Counted from the stretch's first letter, positions 1 through 9,528 are shown. The stretch is 14,446 nucleotides of DNA from Coemansia sp. RSA 1804 (GCA_027578815.1 JANBTH010000581.1:1-14446); one strand, 5' to 3'. Notes: a model not told the origin generated them from the letters alone. Made by a program: numbers and translations.

Positions 1-950
1 ATTACTCTTGAGGACCTGGAGGATAACGATGGCCCAAGCTCTGCAGCAGCGGAAGCTCCTGTCAACGGCGAGGACGAAGCTCCAGAGGACGACTTTTCAG
101 GGTTGAAGAAGAAAAAGAAGAAGTCGAAGGCCAAGGCCGTCTCTTTCGATGTAAGTGAATGGATTTGGGATTGTGAACCTTATAACAAAAACTTTAGCAA
201 AAATACTGGCCATAGCATATATGCATTATTTGACAAGCGCAAAACCAACTACTTTTATTATCAGACTTGCTAATATCCTTTTTTGCGTTGCTGTTTCTTT
301 AGGATGATGAGGAGGAGGCCAACGACGAACAGGAGGACGCTGACTTTGACATGTCGAAAATGAAGAAGAAGAAAAAGTCCAAGAAGAGTCTGGCAGCCTT
401 TGAGGCTGAGCTGGGCGGAGAGTTTGTTGACGAGAAGAGTGCAGTGGCCGACAAGTCGAGCGAGGCCTGGGTTGGCACCGATCGTGACTACACGTACCCC
501 GAGCTTCTGGGCCGGTTTTATAAGGTTCTTCGTGAGAGCAACATGGATTCTACTGGCGAAAAGCGCAAGTACACGATTGATCTTCCACAGGTTGTTCGTG
601 ACGGTAGTAAGCGCACTGTGTTTGCCAACGTGAAGGACATTGCCAAGAGGATGCACCGTACTCCAGACCACGTCATCCGGTACCTTTACTCGGAACTTGG
701 CACTACTGGTTCGGTTGATGGTAGCGACCGTCTTGTTATCAAAGGCAATTTCAAGCAGACGCAGATTGCGAATCTTATCCGTCGGTATATCAAGGAGTAC
801 GTGACGTGTAAGACGTGCAGGTCGGGTGAGACGTCGCTGACAAAGGAAGGGTCGCTGAACTTTATCAAGTGCGAGTCTTGCGGATCTACTCGTTCGGTCG
901 CTCCTATTAAGAGCGGTGCTCAGGGCGCTCCTAAGGAAAAGAAGCGCTAA
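1..950 (+). CDS. SUI3: Translation initiation factor eIF2 subunit beta (5' partial, one intron)
   Basis: Beta subunit of the eIF2 heterotrimer, which brings initiator Met-tRNA to the 40S ribosome in the cytosol; the N-terminal lysine blocks are known to bind eIF5 and eIF2Bepsilon. The window opens inside the gene. Exons are 1-150 and 303-950, phase 0, giving 265 visible residues. The intron 151-302 has donor GTAAGT, acceptor TTTAG and a branch-like TGCTAAT at 268-274. Two lysine boxes are visible: KKKKKKSK just before the intron, and KKKKKSKKSLAAFEAEL soon after it, with acidic stretches between. The alpha/beta core follows, containing YPELLGRFY and RTPDHVIRYLYSELGT. Next is the C-terminal C2-C2 zinc ribbon, CKTC (visible residues 219-222) and CESC (240-243). 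The protein ends in a basic tail, KEKKR, at the TAA. A third lysine box, usual in the family, would lie upstream of the window. SUI3 is the yeast name; EIF2S2 is the animal ortholog. Identification is secure. Confidence 0.97.
151..302 (+). other. Intron of the eIF2beta gene
   Basis: A 152-nt GT..AG intron. The donor GTAAGTG follows codon TTC-GAT and the acceptor TTTCTTTAG is pyrimidine-rich. Removal joins an Asp/Glu/Lys-rich exon end to an Asp/Glu-rich exon start in phase 0, and the reading frame continues into the ATG at 351. That ATG is therefore internal and not the start codon. Confidence 0.93.
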
Positions 951-1186
951 AGACGCTTGGACTGGCTCATTGACTGTGTCTATCTGAGCAAAATCAAGTG
1001 AGCTCTAGAGGCTTCTATTAGTAAATCATTCGTTTTTCTTTATTGTTTTTGAAATAACAAACGCCAAGAACTATGGAAAAGGAAAAGCAGTCATGGGCAT
1101 TTTGCCAATAGCACATGCAATTATGTACTCTGTGGCTAGTAGAGTGTGAATATTACAATAATTCTGGCTTCAGCGCAAGCCTAAGT

Positions 1187-1249
1187 GTTATGATGACATA
1201 GGAGATGTTAACATTCGATCGAAATGTTAACATCTCAGGTCATCGTAAC
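1187..1249. repeat. 63-bp near-perfect palindrome with two GTTAAC units
   Basis: The two halves are reverse complements with few differences. The outer arms are GTTATGATGAC and GTCATCGTAAC. The inner core is ATGTTAACATTCGATCGAA followed by ATGTTAACAT. GTTAAC occurs at 1207 and 1226, exactly 19 bp apart, centred on CGATCG. The palindrome ends directly where FunK1 kinase homology begins (about 1252). A related array lies at 1848-1932 on the other side of the N-terminal kinase fragment. It could be a foldback or MITE-like insertion, an inverted terminal repeat, or a dimer-binding site. The sequence alone does not decide this. Confidence 0.75.
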
Positions 1250-1680
1250 AAGGAATCAAGCAAGCACTGCCGCAGCCGTTCCAGTACACAAGGGGCATCT
1301 ATGCGGAGCAGTACAACAGGCGGTTTGCATGAGGTTTGGCTGTTGGCGGAAGGTAGGTTCAGGCGGTATTCTTTGGGCCTAGACATGCGCTTGCATTGCC
1401 ATCGATGGATATTGGCCAGAGGAGCGGGCGTAAACAATTGATAAGGCTTCTTGTGGATTGGTCGTTCTGCGGGTCTCATAAGCTGGAATACGATCCAATA
1501 ATCTTGTTTAACAAGCAAAGCAGATACTACGAGATCCAGGTTGGCCATGGAAATAAGATGACAACATACTACTCGCAGGGAGCTGTCATTGGTGTTGAGC
1601 GTCTATTTGGCAGGCACACACGCTGCTTTGTTGCCAGCAAAACAAAGCCAAGGCCTAGCGTGGGGTTCAGGCCAGAGTAT

Positions 1681-1931
1681 CGTAGGCTTTTTTCTTTTGA
1701 ATACTTTTCTTCCTAAATGATATAAAAAACCACCTAAAGAAAACATTTCTCCTTCAACTAGTGAATATCGGTGCTTTTATAGCCCCCGATCATTCACTAT
1801 TGAAAAGAATACATTACTATCGATCAAATCCTAATATGGAAAATGTTACTTGTGATGGCTGGAATGGTTAACATTTGCATCGAATGTTAACATTTCGATC
1901 AAATGTTAACAATTCCTACGTCATCATAACA
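1681..1931. mobile_element. Non-coding insert interrupting the FunK1 relic (candidate small transposon remnant)
   Basis: Kinase homology stops at 1680 and resumes near 1934, so about 251 bp appear inserted. CAGAGTAT at 1673-1680 and CAGAGGTAT at 1932-1940 flank it and could be a degenerate target-site duplication. The insert holds TATAAAAAA at 1721, a bulged hairpin (1753-1804) and three 19-bp GTTAAC units (1867-1910). No transposase and no clear terminal inverted repeats were seen at the proposed ends. The right end, CATCATAAC, is the reverse complement of the outer arm of the palindrome at 1187. Insertion is inferred only from the interrupted protein homology. Confidence 0.45.
1753..1804. 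repeat. Long bulged hairpin
   Basis: The left arm 1753-1771 (TTCAACTAGTGAATATCGG) pairs with 1786-1804 (CCGATCATTCACTATTGAA) over 18 base pairs with one bulged base on each side. The loop is 14 nt. It lies inside the insert that interrupts the kinase relic and downstream of a TATA-like sequence. It may be a transposon foldback or a structured transcript; nothing here settles which. Confidence 0.7.
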
Positions 1932-1932
1932 C
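1848..1932. repeat. Array of three 19-bp GTTAAC units with palindromic outer arms
   Basis: GTTAAC occurs at 1867, 1886 and 1905, again exactly 19 bp apart, with CGAT/GATC cores between. The outer arm CCTACGTCATCATAAC at the right end is the reverse complement, with one change, of the left arm of the palindrome at 1187. The left arm here (GTGATGGCTGGAATG) is a diverged copy. It is clearly the same repeat family as the element at 1187-1249, extended by one unit. Confidence 0.75.
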
Positions 1933-2161
1933 AGAGGTATTTATCAAGGATGCGTGGCCTGAAGCAACTAGCGATGCTGAATAGGTCCATCGCGATGAAA
2001 GCGGACATTTGAACAAGATTACGGCAATTTTGGGCGACGATAAAAGCTTGGATGGCAAGTACCCCAAGTACCTTAGTGGCGATCGGGTGCACATCAAGCG
2101 TCAAACTACTACTGATCAGAGTGCTAACGTGTGTTGCGGACTGACATCGTTCAACGATCAT

Positions 2162-2240
2162 ACATCGTCAACAATAGATGAGGTGTCACGGACTAATATT
2201 GTTTACCTTTCGAACATCGTCAACAATGGATGAGGTGTCA
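2162..2240 (+). repeat. 27-bp direct repeat pair
   Basis: Copies at 2162-2188 and 2214-2240 share 26 of 27 bases, starting ACATCGTCAACAAT and ending GATGAGGTGTCA, with a 52-bp period. The second copy runs into a small inverted repeat, GTGTCAT (2235-2241) and ATGACAC (2247-2253), around a 5-nt spacer. Kinase reading is lost in this segment, which marks the start of the second interruption of the FunK1 relic. Confidence 0.8.
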
Positions 2241-2357
2241 TAATCGATGACACTCACTCATTTCCAATCACACATCACACATCACTATTGATATGTCGCG
2301 GGTTCTTCTCTATACGGACAAGAGGCAATTAGCCATTCAAACGTGTGTCGAAAATGG

Positions 2358-2365
2358 TATAAAAA
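2358..2365 (+). promoter_or_regulatory. TATA-like box inside the second interruption of the FunK1 relic
   Basis: TATAAAAA lies about 120 bp upstream of the point where kinase-like translation resumes. It is followed by a pyrimidine-rich, leader-like stretch. It could be a remnant promoter carried by an insert, or a chance AT-rich match. No expression evidence is available. Confidence 0.3.
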
Positions 2366-3428
2366 CCCCGGTTTCGCCTGACCTTTAACTGATAGATTTC
2401 TTTAGTCGACAGTTTTACGTTAGTATCATATACCACATTGAAAAACCCAAATCCTTAGCACACCTCGTACCCACGTAATAACGTGGTTGAAGACAACAGC
2501 AGATCAATAATTTCTGGTATTATCTGCAGTCAGCTGGATACAGCTCTAAAAGAACGTGCCCGAACTTATTTGCGTTATGGCAGACGCAATGGAGTGTCAT
2601 TGGGAGATCTACAAGCGCTGTGGAATCCTGCACCGAGATATTTCAACCAACAACATCTTGTTCACCGGAAGTGGCAGCAGAATTAAGGGCATGCTTATCG
2701 ACTTTGACCATGCCTTTTGCGAGAGTGACAAAAACTCTGTTCGCCGCTTTAAGCGCACAGGGACGCTGCCATTCATGAGCGTCAACAATCTTGAGAGCAA
2801 AATTAAAATGCATACTGTTTTGGACAATTGGGAATCGCTTCTGTACATCCTGTGCTGGCTTGGGACATATGGATGAAGGAAAAAGAGCAGAGGTGATGGT
2901 GTTGGGCCAGATGTTCCTCAAGGCAGAATATCCGCTAGAGCCGATAACTCTGAGATCAGCGTGTCCCGTCAATCAACTAGAACCAGGTACCTAAAAAGCC
3001 ATCCAAGAGCAGAGCCTGGGTTCAAGGAGATTTCCAGATGGTTTACTGGCGAACTTTCTGCATGTGCACTCAATAAGCGGCTCGACTTGAAGGATAACGA
3101 GTCGTTTAAACTGATTACTGATCAGTTTGACAAAGACATACCGTTGATCGAATCTCTTAGATCTCTTGTTCATGGGCTTCGAAGGACCCTTATCGACGAC
3201 CACAAGGATAACAGAATGAAGGGGACTATGAAGAGATCCAAAGTACCGGAGAAACAAGATGATTACAATGTCATTTTTGGCATCAAAAACAGGGCCCAGG
3301 ACGATATTGATCCCTTACAAGAGCGTATGGCTAATGCTGTCGATATAGCTGAAAGCCTGGTTAAAAATATGAAGCAGGTAGCAGAACAAGCACGGACATT
3401 TATCAGGAAAGGCGAGATAGAATCATAA

Positions 3429-6400
3429 AATGCATATATTTGGCAGGTGTATTTGGTTACATAAATATTTCTGTTGTAGTAGTTTTGTATTAATAGAACT
3501 TTTGAAAATGAAAAACCAAATTCTAAAACTTATTATCACGCACATTATAATATAAGCTTTGATAAAACCTGGAACATAATCGCTGTGTGTATTTTTACAA
3601 TTAGAAAATAAACAAATTACAAGACAAAAAATTAGCTGGTTCTGCCGTGTTGGTAGATTAACTTGGTGTTGGTTCTGTGCTGCGATGATGTCAATACGCA
3701 TAATCGAAATTTGGAACCTTCTCTGTTCAGAGGCTTTCATTCGTGTGTATTATCAATTCCAATACATGGTTTATTTTTAGATTCTTATTCATATTCGCCC
3801 TGCATTTCATGCATGTTCAGAAAGCAAGGAAAAATACGGCCAGCAACCAACCAAACAGATAGATGAGAAAACGGCGAAAGAGGGATACATGCCATTCAGC
3901 ATCTCAACATTCCTACTTCTCCGCCATATGCATAGCTTTAATGAGAATCCTGAATGTGTTTGTCATAGTGTGGGAATTATGGATGACGAAACAGATGCAA
4001 CAACTAGCGGGAATGCCTGCTTTTTTCCTTGGATATGCTCGATATATTACTTACATGTTATTCTCTCACTTTTTACAAAGACAAGTTATGCACATGTAGG
4101 TGCTGCCAAATATGCAAGCAGATGAACAAGAAGAACCCTGAGTTGTCGTATCTATTTCTACTAGTTTTTTTTGGTTGCAATGAATAATACAATTGTCTGC
4201 ACGAAGTTGAATACATTGTTTTGTCTTTATCGATCGTCTTGTGGAGGCTGAGGGTGTGGAGTATCAATCAATCATCCCGCTTTTATTTGATTCTTTTGAT
4301 TGTGAATTGTGATTTTCTGAAAGAGTAATGATTAGAATTGACGAGAAGTAGAAATTTGCATATCCGGACCGTCAAAGATCAACTGATCCAAGCACGCATT
4401 GAGCAAGGACCATTGGGGTTTCAATGTGGATTAAACACACACATCTAAAAGAGACCGTTGGATATTGTTATTGTATAGAAAGAAGGCAGAACCCCACAGT
4501 GGTCGTGAGTGATATTATAACACTCAAACTCACAATCTGGCTGCACAAAAGGGTTCTCTCAAGTTCAGTTTGCAGATGGATATCTAAGCGTGATAGATTG
4601 GCGTAGAATACTGCAATTGCATATACACGTGATAAAAACATTATTAGCAATAACAACAAAGTTGACAACATCGATTGCACGCGGCAGCAGTGTACTTTTT
4701 TTTTCACACTCGGCCAGCAACAACCTCCCTCCCCGCCTTTGCGGCGGTTGTCAGTCATTCCAATTCATCCCGCTGCTTGTGGATCCCGCCAGAGAGGCAT
4801 GCCACACGCACGCTGTAGTTCATACACATGCACGTGCCTACATGTACAGACAAGTGGAGCGAGTGTGTAGATTTGGACTTATCCCTTGCAATCGGCATGC
4901 GTGGTGCAGACGATGTATGGCGACAACAAAAAGGAAACTGCAATTGCATGGGAGGGATGAGATGCAAAGGACCGCGACAGCCAAGCGAAAATAGAAAATT
5001 TCTTACTTTCGGGACCAAAGAGTGCTTTGGCCGGAAAATGAAGACAGCCAAAGTCCCAGCGAAATGCAGATATTCCATTTTGTCACTCTCTGCCTCTTCA
5101 CAGTGGCCGCGGATGAGGTGGGTGAAGTATGCGCTTGGCCTTTTCTGCTTCGTGTGAATGTGACTGGTCAGGGGAAACGGTTTGCGGACTGGGCTTTCGT
5201 CATATGGATGGGGGGATGGGGCAGAATGGATAACCAGAATAGGCGGCAGCAGCTCCATCGCCCACCCTTTCCCCCTTTTTTTCGGTACATCGTGGTGGAC
5301 CACGCAATTCCCTTGTGCGCAGCTCTCGGCAACAGCAACAACACCAGCTTTTGTTGTTGTCGTTGTTGGGAGCGCGTGTATCTATTCGAATTTGCCGCGC
5401 TAACGTGAAACCCTGGGGTGTATTTGCAAAGAGCTTTTTATTTGTCACAAGGACGCGCCGGTCTTTCATATCTTTTTTGCTCCTTATTTTCCCCCACCCA
5501 TCCCCATCCACAGTACCGGTGCAGCGTCTGGGTTGCCAAAGAAATTTTTTATTGTTGGAAATGCAAGTCTTGCACCGAAAAGGGCAAGCAGATAAAAACC
5601 GATTATTTCCTTTTTCTTCTCTCTCTAGCTGCTGCGGGCTGCAGGTAAAAAAGAAAAAGGAAAAAAGCTGGCTGGCTCGGTCCGATTATGTGTGTTTTCT
5701 CACTGATAGTGCTTGTGGCAAAACCAAGCCAAACAAATAAACAAAATATCAGCTTTTAGTCCACATTCACAAAAAAACCCCTTCCCCCTTTATTTGGGCG
5801 AATGCATTATAGTCTGTAGAGTACATGCTAATCCACAGAACCAATTCCACCACCAAGGATATACAGGGAGAGAGGAAACCTTAAAAAGAGGACCAGTTCC
5901 TCCTTTAAATTTTAGTCATGAAATTTTTTTTGGTTTACTTCTTATTTTTGACCAGCACTTTAATTTTGTTTTTTTATATTGGCCTTTTTCTTGCTATCAC
6001 TATATTTTGACATTCCGATAATATTCTTCACTTTTCTAATTGTTATTATTTGAGAGCGCTTGTTCTACAGCAACAGCAACAACAACAATAGCCTGCGACA
6101 TTTGATATTTTTCAATTGAGAGAATTATTCCTTTACAGTGAGCTATATATCTATCAGTCACACGATAAAGTCTCATTCATTCCTTGCCATATTCTCTCTT
6201 TCAGACATTGTGTATGCTCTATCTTTGCCTATTTCTTTCCCTGGATATTTTATTCTCTTTATTCCTCGCTTGTATTTTGTTTTGTTTTTGGAAACAATCC
6301 AGCCGCTATTATCTGTATTGAAGGTTACAACAGACAACCAGCCGGGTCCATTATTTGCTCTTATAGTAATAATAATCAGTCCCCTCTTTACATACTCTCC

Positions 6401-6508
6401 AAAGAACAACAAAAAGCTAGCCAGCACTATTAGCAGACATTGTTCATAATATCCTGGTGGGTCCTGGCAGATTATACTGTATTTCTCTTAACACATACAT
6501 TACGAACA
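3429..6508. other. About 3 kb with no supportable gene
   Basis: Both strands contain only short overlapping frames in Phe/Ser/His/Cys-rich, low-complexity translations, with no recognisable domain and no convincing exon chain. The first part (to about 4650) is AT-rich. 4680-5400 is richer in G and C. 5400-6440 has many T- and C-rich tracts typical of fungal leaders. Noted inside: CACGTG at 4627 and 4830, a CAA/TTG hairpin at 5330-5365, and a CAACAGCAACAACAACAA run near 6070. The right half is probably the long upstream control region and 5' leader of the gene at 6509, by position only. Confidence 0.6.
5330..5365. repeat. CAA/TTG imperfect hairpin
   Basis: CAACAGCAACAACAC (5330-5344) faces TTGTTGTTGTCGTTG (5351-5365) across a 6-nt loop, with 12 of 15 positions able to pair. 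Both arms are simple trinucleotide repeats, so this may be microsatellite drift and not a selected structure. Confidence 0.55.
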
Positions 6509-9388
6509 ATGAATCCATTCGGAGCGGTATTCCAGGGCAAACTAGCATTGTTCACGTTCAACTTTACAACGAAATGCTTCCCGTTCTGCATGAAGTCGCG
6601 GAAACGAGAGCTGGTGACGCAGGACAACGGCAGCACAACGTCGCGCGCAATATCGGTACGACGGGACGTATTCCAGTCGCCGTACGAGCAGGTGGTGCGG
6701 CTAATGGAGCGGATGCTGCGGCTGCCCAGCATTGCCACCTACCTGTACCCGATCCTAATTAGCGAGCATGCGGAGCCAACGGAGTTGTGGAAGGATCCGA
6801 GACGGCCGCTGAAGACATTCGTGGCCCACGGATACACGCTCAATATTCTTCTGAACGAGCTCGAGAGTCCGTTTGTGGCGACAATCAATTTGTTTGAACG
6901 CGCGGACGAGAGCGACTACGAGGCGTACCAGACGCAGCTGTTCTGGAAAGGGTGTATTGCTGCTGGATTCGCACCGGCGGGCATCGTTGGCAGACAGCTT
7001 TGGTTTAGCAGCGGGGGGATTGTTGCCGATGAGCGTGCGGATGGCGAGTACCTTGACCTGGCAATGACCACGGTGGCGGCGATTCTCGATGTGCTGGAGG
7101 AGAAGGGCCGGATGGGGACATTGGACCCGAGATACACGCGGCCCAGCGTGGTGTATCCCAGCATCCAGAATGCGTGCGAGGGCGCTCCACGACATGCGGT
7201 GCTTGCTGCCGAGTTGTCACGCACCGAGGTGGCGTACATGCAGGATCTGGAGCGGCTGATGGTGAGTTGGAATTGGAGTTGATGTTGTGTTCTGTTTGTT
7301 TTGCGAATTCGTGGTTGCTGCCCGCTTTTCTCCCTTTGTCGGCGGCTGTGCATCTCGGTGCATTAGACGCTTAAGAGAAGACGGCGACGGAAAAACGGCG
7401 CCTCTTTCGTGTGTGGGGTTATTTGCAGCAGGGCCTAACGCTTCTGGTCTGGTAGTGGTGGGTGGAAAATGGGGGATGCTTTTTTGCTTCTGCATGAGAA
7501 TGTAGTCCTTTTTCGTTCCTTCTCTTGTTGCGGATAAGCGTGTGTATGCAGCGAGGAGAGAGAAAGATGAGTTAGTTATGTATGCATGCAGAGGAGCCAC
7601 AAATACGCCCATCCCCCACACCGTCTTCCCCCCAAAAAACACACATCCATATGCTATTGAGTTGGTCGTTTTTCCTTTGTGCTGGGAAAAGGCCCACAAC
7701 CACAGTCGCAGTCGCAATGGGCGTGACAGGCGTGATGGCGGCGGGCATGTGCTGCAAAGCATGGAGTCTGAAATATCCTATTCTGAGCACATTGCACATT
7801 ATGAGTCCAGCAGTAGTGATGCGGTGCGTATAGAGAGAAAAGAGAGAGAGAGCATGTCCACTAACTTCCAGATGCCAGCACAATGCATGCTTCACACTGG
7901 GTTATTTCTATTATATGTGCAATGTAGACATATGCATCCAGCGTGAGGGCGCACGTGGCATGTGATGGCTTCAAGATAGACACGGCGACGATATTCGGGC
8001 ACATTGACGAGCTACACGCGCTGCACCGCGAGTTCTCGATGCGCATCCAGTACATGGCGGCAATGCCGACGGATGCGCAGTTCCTGGAGGGCGTGTACGC
8101 GGGGCTGACGGACAGATTCAGCGTGTACTCGCGGTTCTGCGCGGGACGCGAGCAGGCGCAGCAGGCGTACCGCAAGGCGCTGCCGGCGCTGAAGGCAATG
8201 GCGGAGAACGGCGGCAGGAGGACAGATGCGATGCTGGATCCGGTGTTCGAGGTGCCGGCGCTGTTCATGCGGCCGGTGCAGCGGCTGGCGCAGTACCCGA
8301 TTCTGTTCCAGAGCATGGTGGACGCGCTGTGCGAGAGCTGCACGCAGCTGACGCGGACGGAGCAGACGCAACGCGTGCGCGTGGTCAAGTCGGCGCACGC
8401 AGCGATGCGGCAGAGCAAGCGGATCCTGCGGCGCGCCAACGAGGCCACGCGCGAGGCAATGAACCAGGCGCACAGCGCGGACTTCTTCGAGCGGCTGGAC
8501 ATTCCGCTCAGCAGCCAGGCAAGCGACGTCGGGCGTCTGCTGACAGCCACCAGCCGTGTCAGCACCACCGTTGGCGGCGGCAGCAGCTTCGATGCACGCG
8601 AGGCGTTTCTGTTCGAGCGCAGTCTGATTGTGTGCAAGACGGTGCCGCCCGCACGCCATGCCGACGCCAGCAGGTCATCGCGCATCAAGCGCACGCTGTC
8701 GTCGCTGCAGCTGACGATGCGGTCGCCCTCGCTGCGCTTCAAGGCCGCCGCCGACATCAGCAGCAGCAAGCGCCAGTCGGCGTCGTCGGCATCGTCACTG
8801 ACGCTCGGCAGCAGCGCAAGCCCCGACAGCATTGGCGCCGCCGCCGACGCTGCGCTCCACCTCCTGCCGGCCATCGACATGGGCCACTCGCCGGCGCTGA
8901 TCTCGCCGTCGCCGTCGCCGTCGCCAATACTCCTCGGCAGCCACGCGTCGCTGCTGTCGCTGCGCGAAGACACCATTCCAACCATCCGCTTTGCGCCGTC
9001 CATCGATTCGCCAGCACCGACACCAGCGCCCTCGCTCGACACCAGCGCCTCGGCTCCCACGCCATTGCCGCCGCGGCTCAGCGTGTGCGAGCAAATCCCA
9101 GTGCGCGCCATCAGCGTGGTCAGCCTCGTCAGCGAGCCGCACGGCTTCATGCGGCTGGGCATCCAGACAGCCGACTCGTCGGCGATGGTTGTGTTCCGGC
9201 AGCTGAGCAGCGAGACCGCCGCGCTTTGGGTGCGGATGCTGAAGCAGGCGGTGCGTCTGGTGCCCGTTGACGACGCTAACGTCTGTGCCACGCCCGGCGC
9301 TGTCTCGTCCTCCGCCGCTGCTGGCTGTCTGCTGATCAACCCCGATCTTGCTCCCGGCGGCAAAATCGCCATCCACGGCTACGTCTAA
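6509..9388 (+). CDS. Cdc24-like Rho guanine nucleotide exchange factor (CH-DH-PH, no PB1 seen)
   Basis: Predicted activator of a Rho-family GTPase, most likely Cdc42, acting at the cell cortex in polarity. Exons 6509-7261 and 7928-9388 join in phase 0 to give 737 residues. Residues about 55-200 resemble the Cdc24 calponin-homology region (SPYEQVVRLMERML, TELW, LNILLNELESPF, LDLAMTTVAAILDVL). The DH domain runs from about 228 to 415. It begins HAVLAAELSRTEVAYMQDLERL and continues across the splice as MTYASSVRAHV. It contains the hallmark FMRPVQRLAQYPILF (PVQR at 367-370). A split PH domain follows: AFLFERSLIVCKT, then about 150 residues rich in Ser, Ala and Pro, then a closing helix with Trp (TAALWVRMLKQAV) near 690. 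The chain ends 44 residues later, without the C-terminal PB1 domain of yeast Cdc24. The start is uncertain: the ATG at 6590 (710 residues) fits the onset of GC-rich codon use better. Exchange-factor identity is strong; Cdc24 orthology is moderate. Confidence 0.85.
7262..7927 (+). other. 666-nt intron in the Rho GEF gene, inside the DH domain
   Basis: The donor is GTGAGT after the codon for Met251. The acceptor is AATGTAG at 7921-7927, and a strong branch consensus ACTAAC lies at 7860-7865. The nearby CCAG at 7938-7941 would put the DH domain out of frame, whereas 7927 keeps it in frame and restores a normal first DH helix. Stops occur in the intron in the exon frame, including the TAG at the acceptor. 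It is much longer than the other introns here (90-152 nt, or 323 nt if the tentative one near 10720 is real). Confidence 0.82.
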
Positions 9389-9528
9389 AATCACTCTTTT
9401 CTCCCTGTTAATCCACCCCCCTTTCTTCACTCCCTTATTGTGCCATTCTGTGTTTTATCCTTTTCTTTCTTCTTCTAAATACCAACTATACATACATCAT
9501 TCTCTCCTGGACCACATTCTGCTGTGGA

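Larger units (their letters stand above)
1252..3428 (+). pseudogene. Degenerate FunK1-type fungal protein kinase, broken into collinear pieces
   Basis: Three pieces of one FunK1 (fungal-specific kinase family) gene appear in order. Piece 1, 1252-1680, reads in one frame through AEQYNRRFA, RKQLIRLLVDWSFC and RLFGRHTRCF, with in-frame TGA at 1330 and TAG at 1354 where Trp codons are likely. Piece 2, 1934-2233, contains VFIKDAWPEATSDAE followed by an in-frame TAG, then KYPKYLSGDRVHIKRQ. Piece 3, about 2480-3428, starts in one frame (SGIICSQLDTALKER) and shifts near 2555 into ELICVMADAMECH. It then carries catalytic loop HRDISTNNIL (2631 on), LIDFDHA in place of DFG, RTGTLPFMS and ESLLYILCWLGTYG, ending in an in-frame TGA at 2874. 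The same frame then runs open to the TAA at 3426-3428, with a FunK1-like C-terminus (ISRWFTGELSACALNKR, SLRSLVHGLRR). The N-terminal part is missing. Non-kinase inserts fill 1681-1931 and roughly 2234-2480. Several lesions make a functional kinase unlikely. Family recognition is from motifs; intact relatives were not aligned. Confidence 0.83.

Noticed and set aside
1185..1932. A single 748-bp transposon with GTGTTATG...CATAACAC terminal inverted repeats enclosing the kinase fragment
   Set aside because: The ends do match as inverted repeats, but each repeat is itself a near-palindrome, the flanks show no shared target duplication, and kinase homology continues past 1932. Two separate copies of a palindromic repeat explain this more simply, though one composite element is not excluded.
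4755..5303. A 182-codon minus-strand frame in the gene-free interval
   Set aside because: No domain, mixed His/Cys/Pro-rich composition, overlaps several equally long frames on the other strand, and no promoter or splice support.
5315..5740. A 141-codon plus-strand frame
   Set aside because: Starts in the CAA/TTG repeat and ends in Lys- and Ser-rich low complexity; looks like leader DNA.
8329..9270. A 313-codon plus-strand frame rich in Arg, Ala, His and Gln
   Set aside because: An alternative frame of the same Rho GEF exon. Its composition is a frame-shift artefact, and the DH motif PVQR and PH Trp helix are in the other frame.
7861..9372. A 503-codon open frame on the minus strand
   Set aside because: It is exactly antisense to the GC-rich second exon of the Rho GEF, and its Ser/Arg/Ala-rich translation has no recognisable domain. 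Such frames arise from third-position GC bias.
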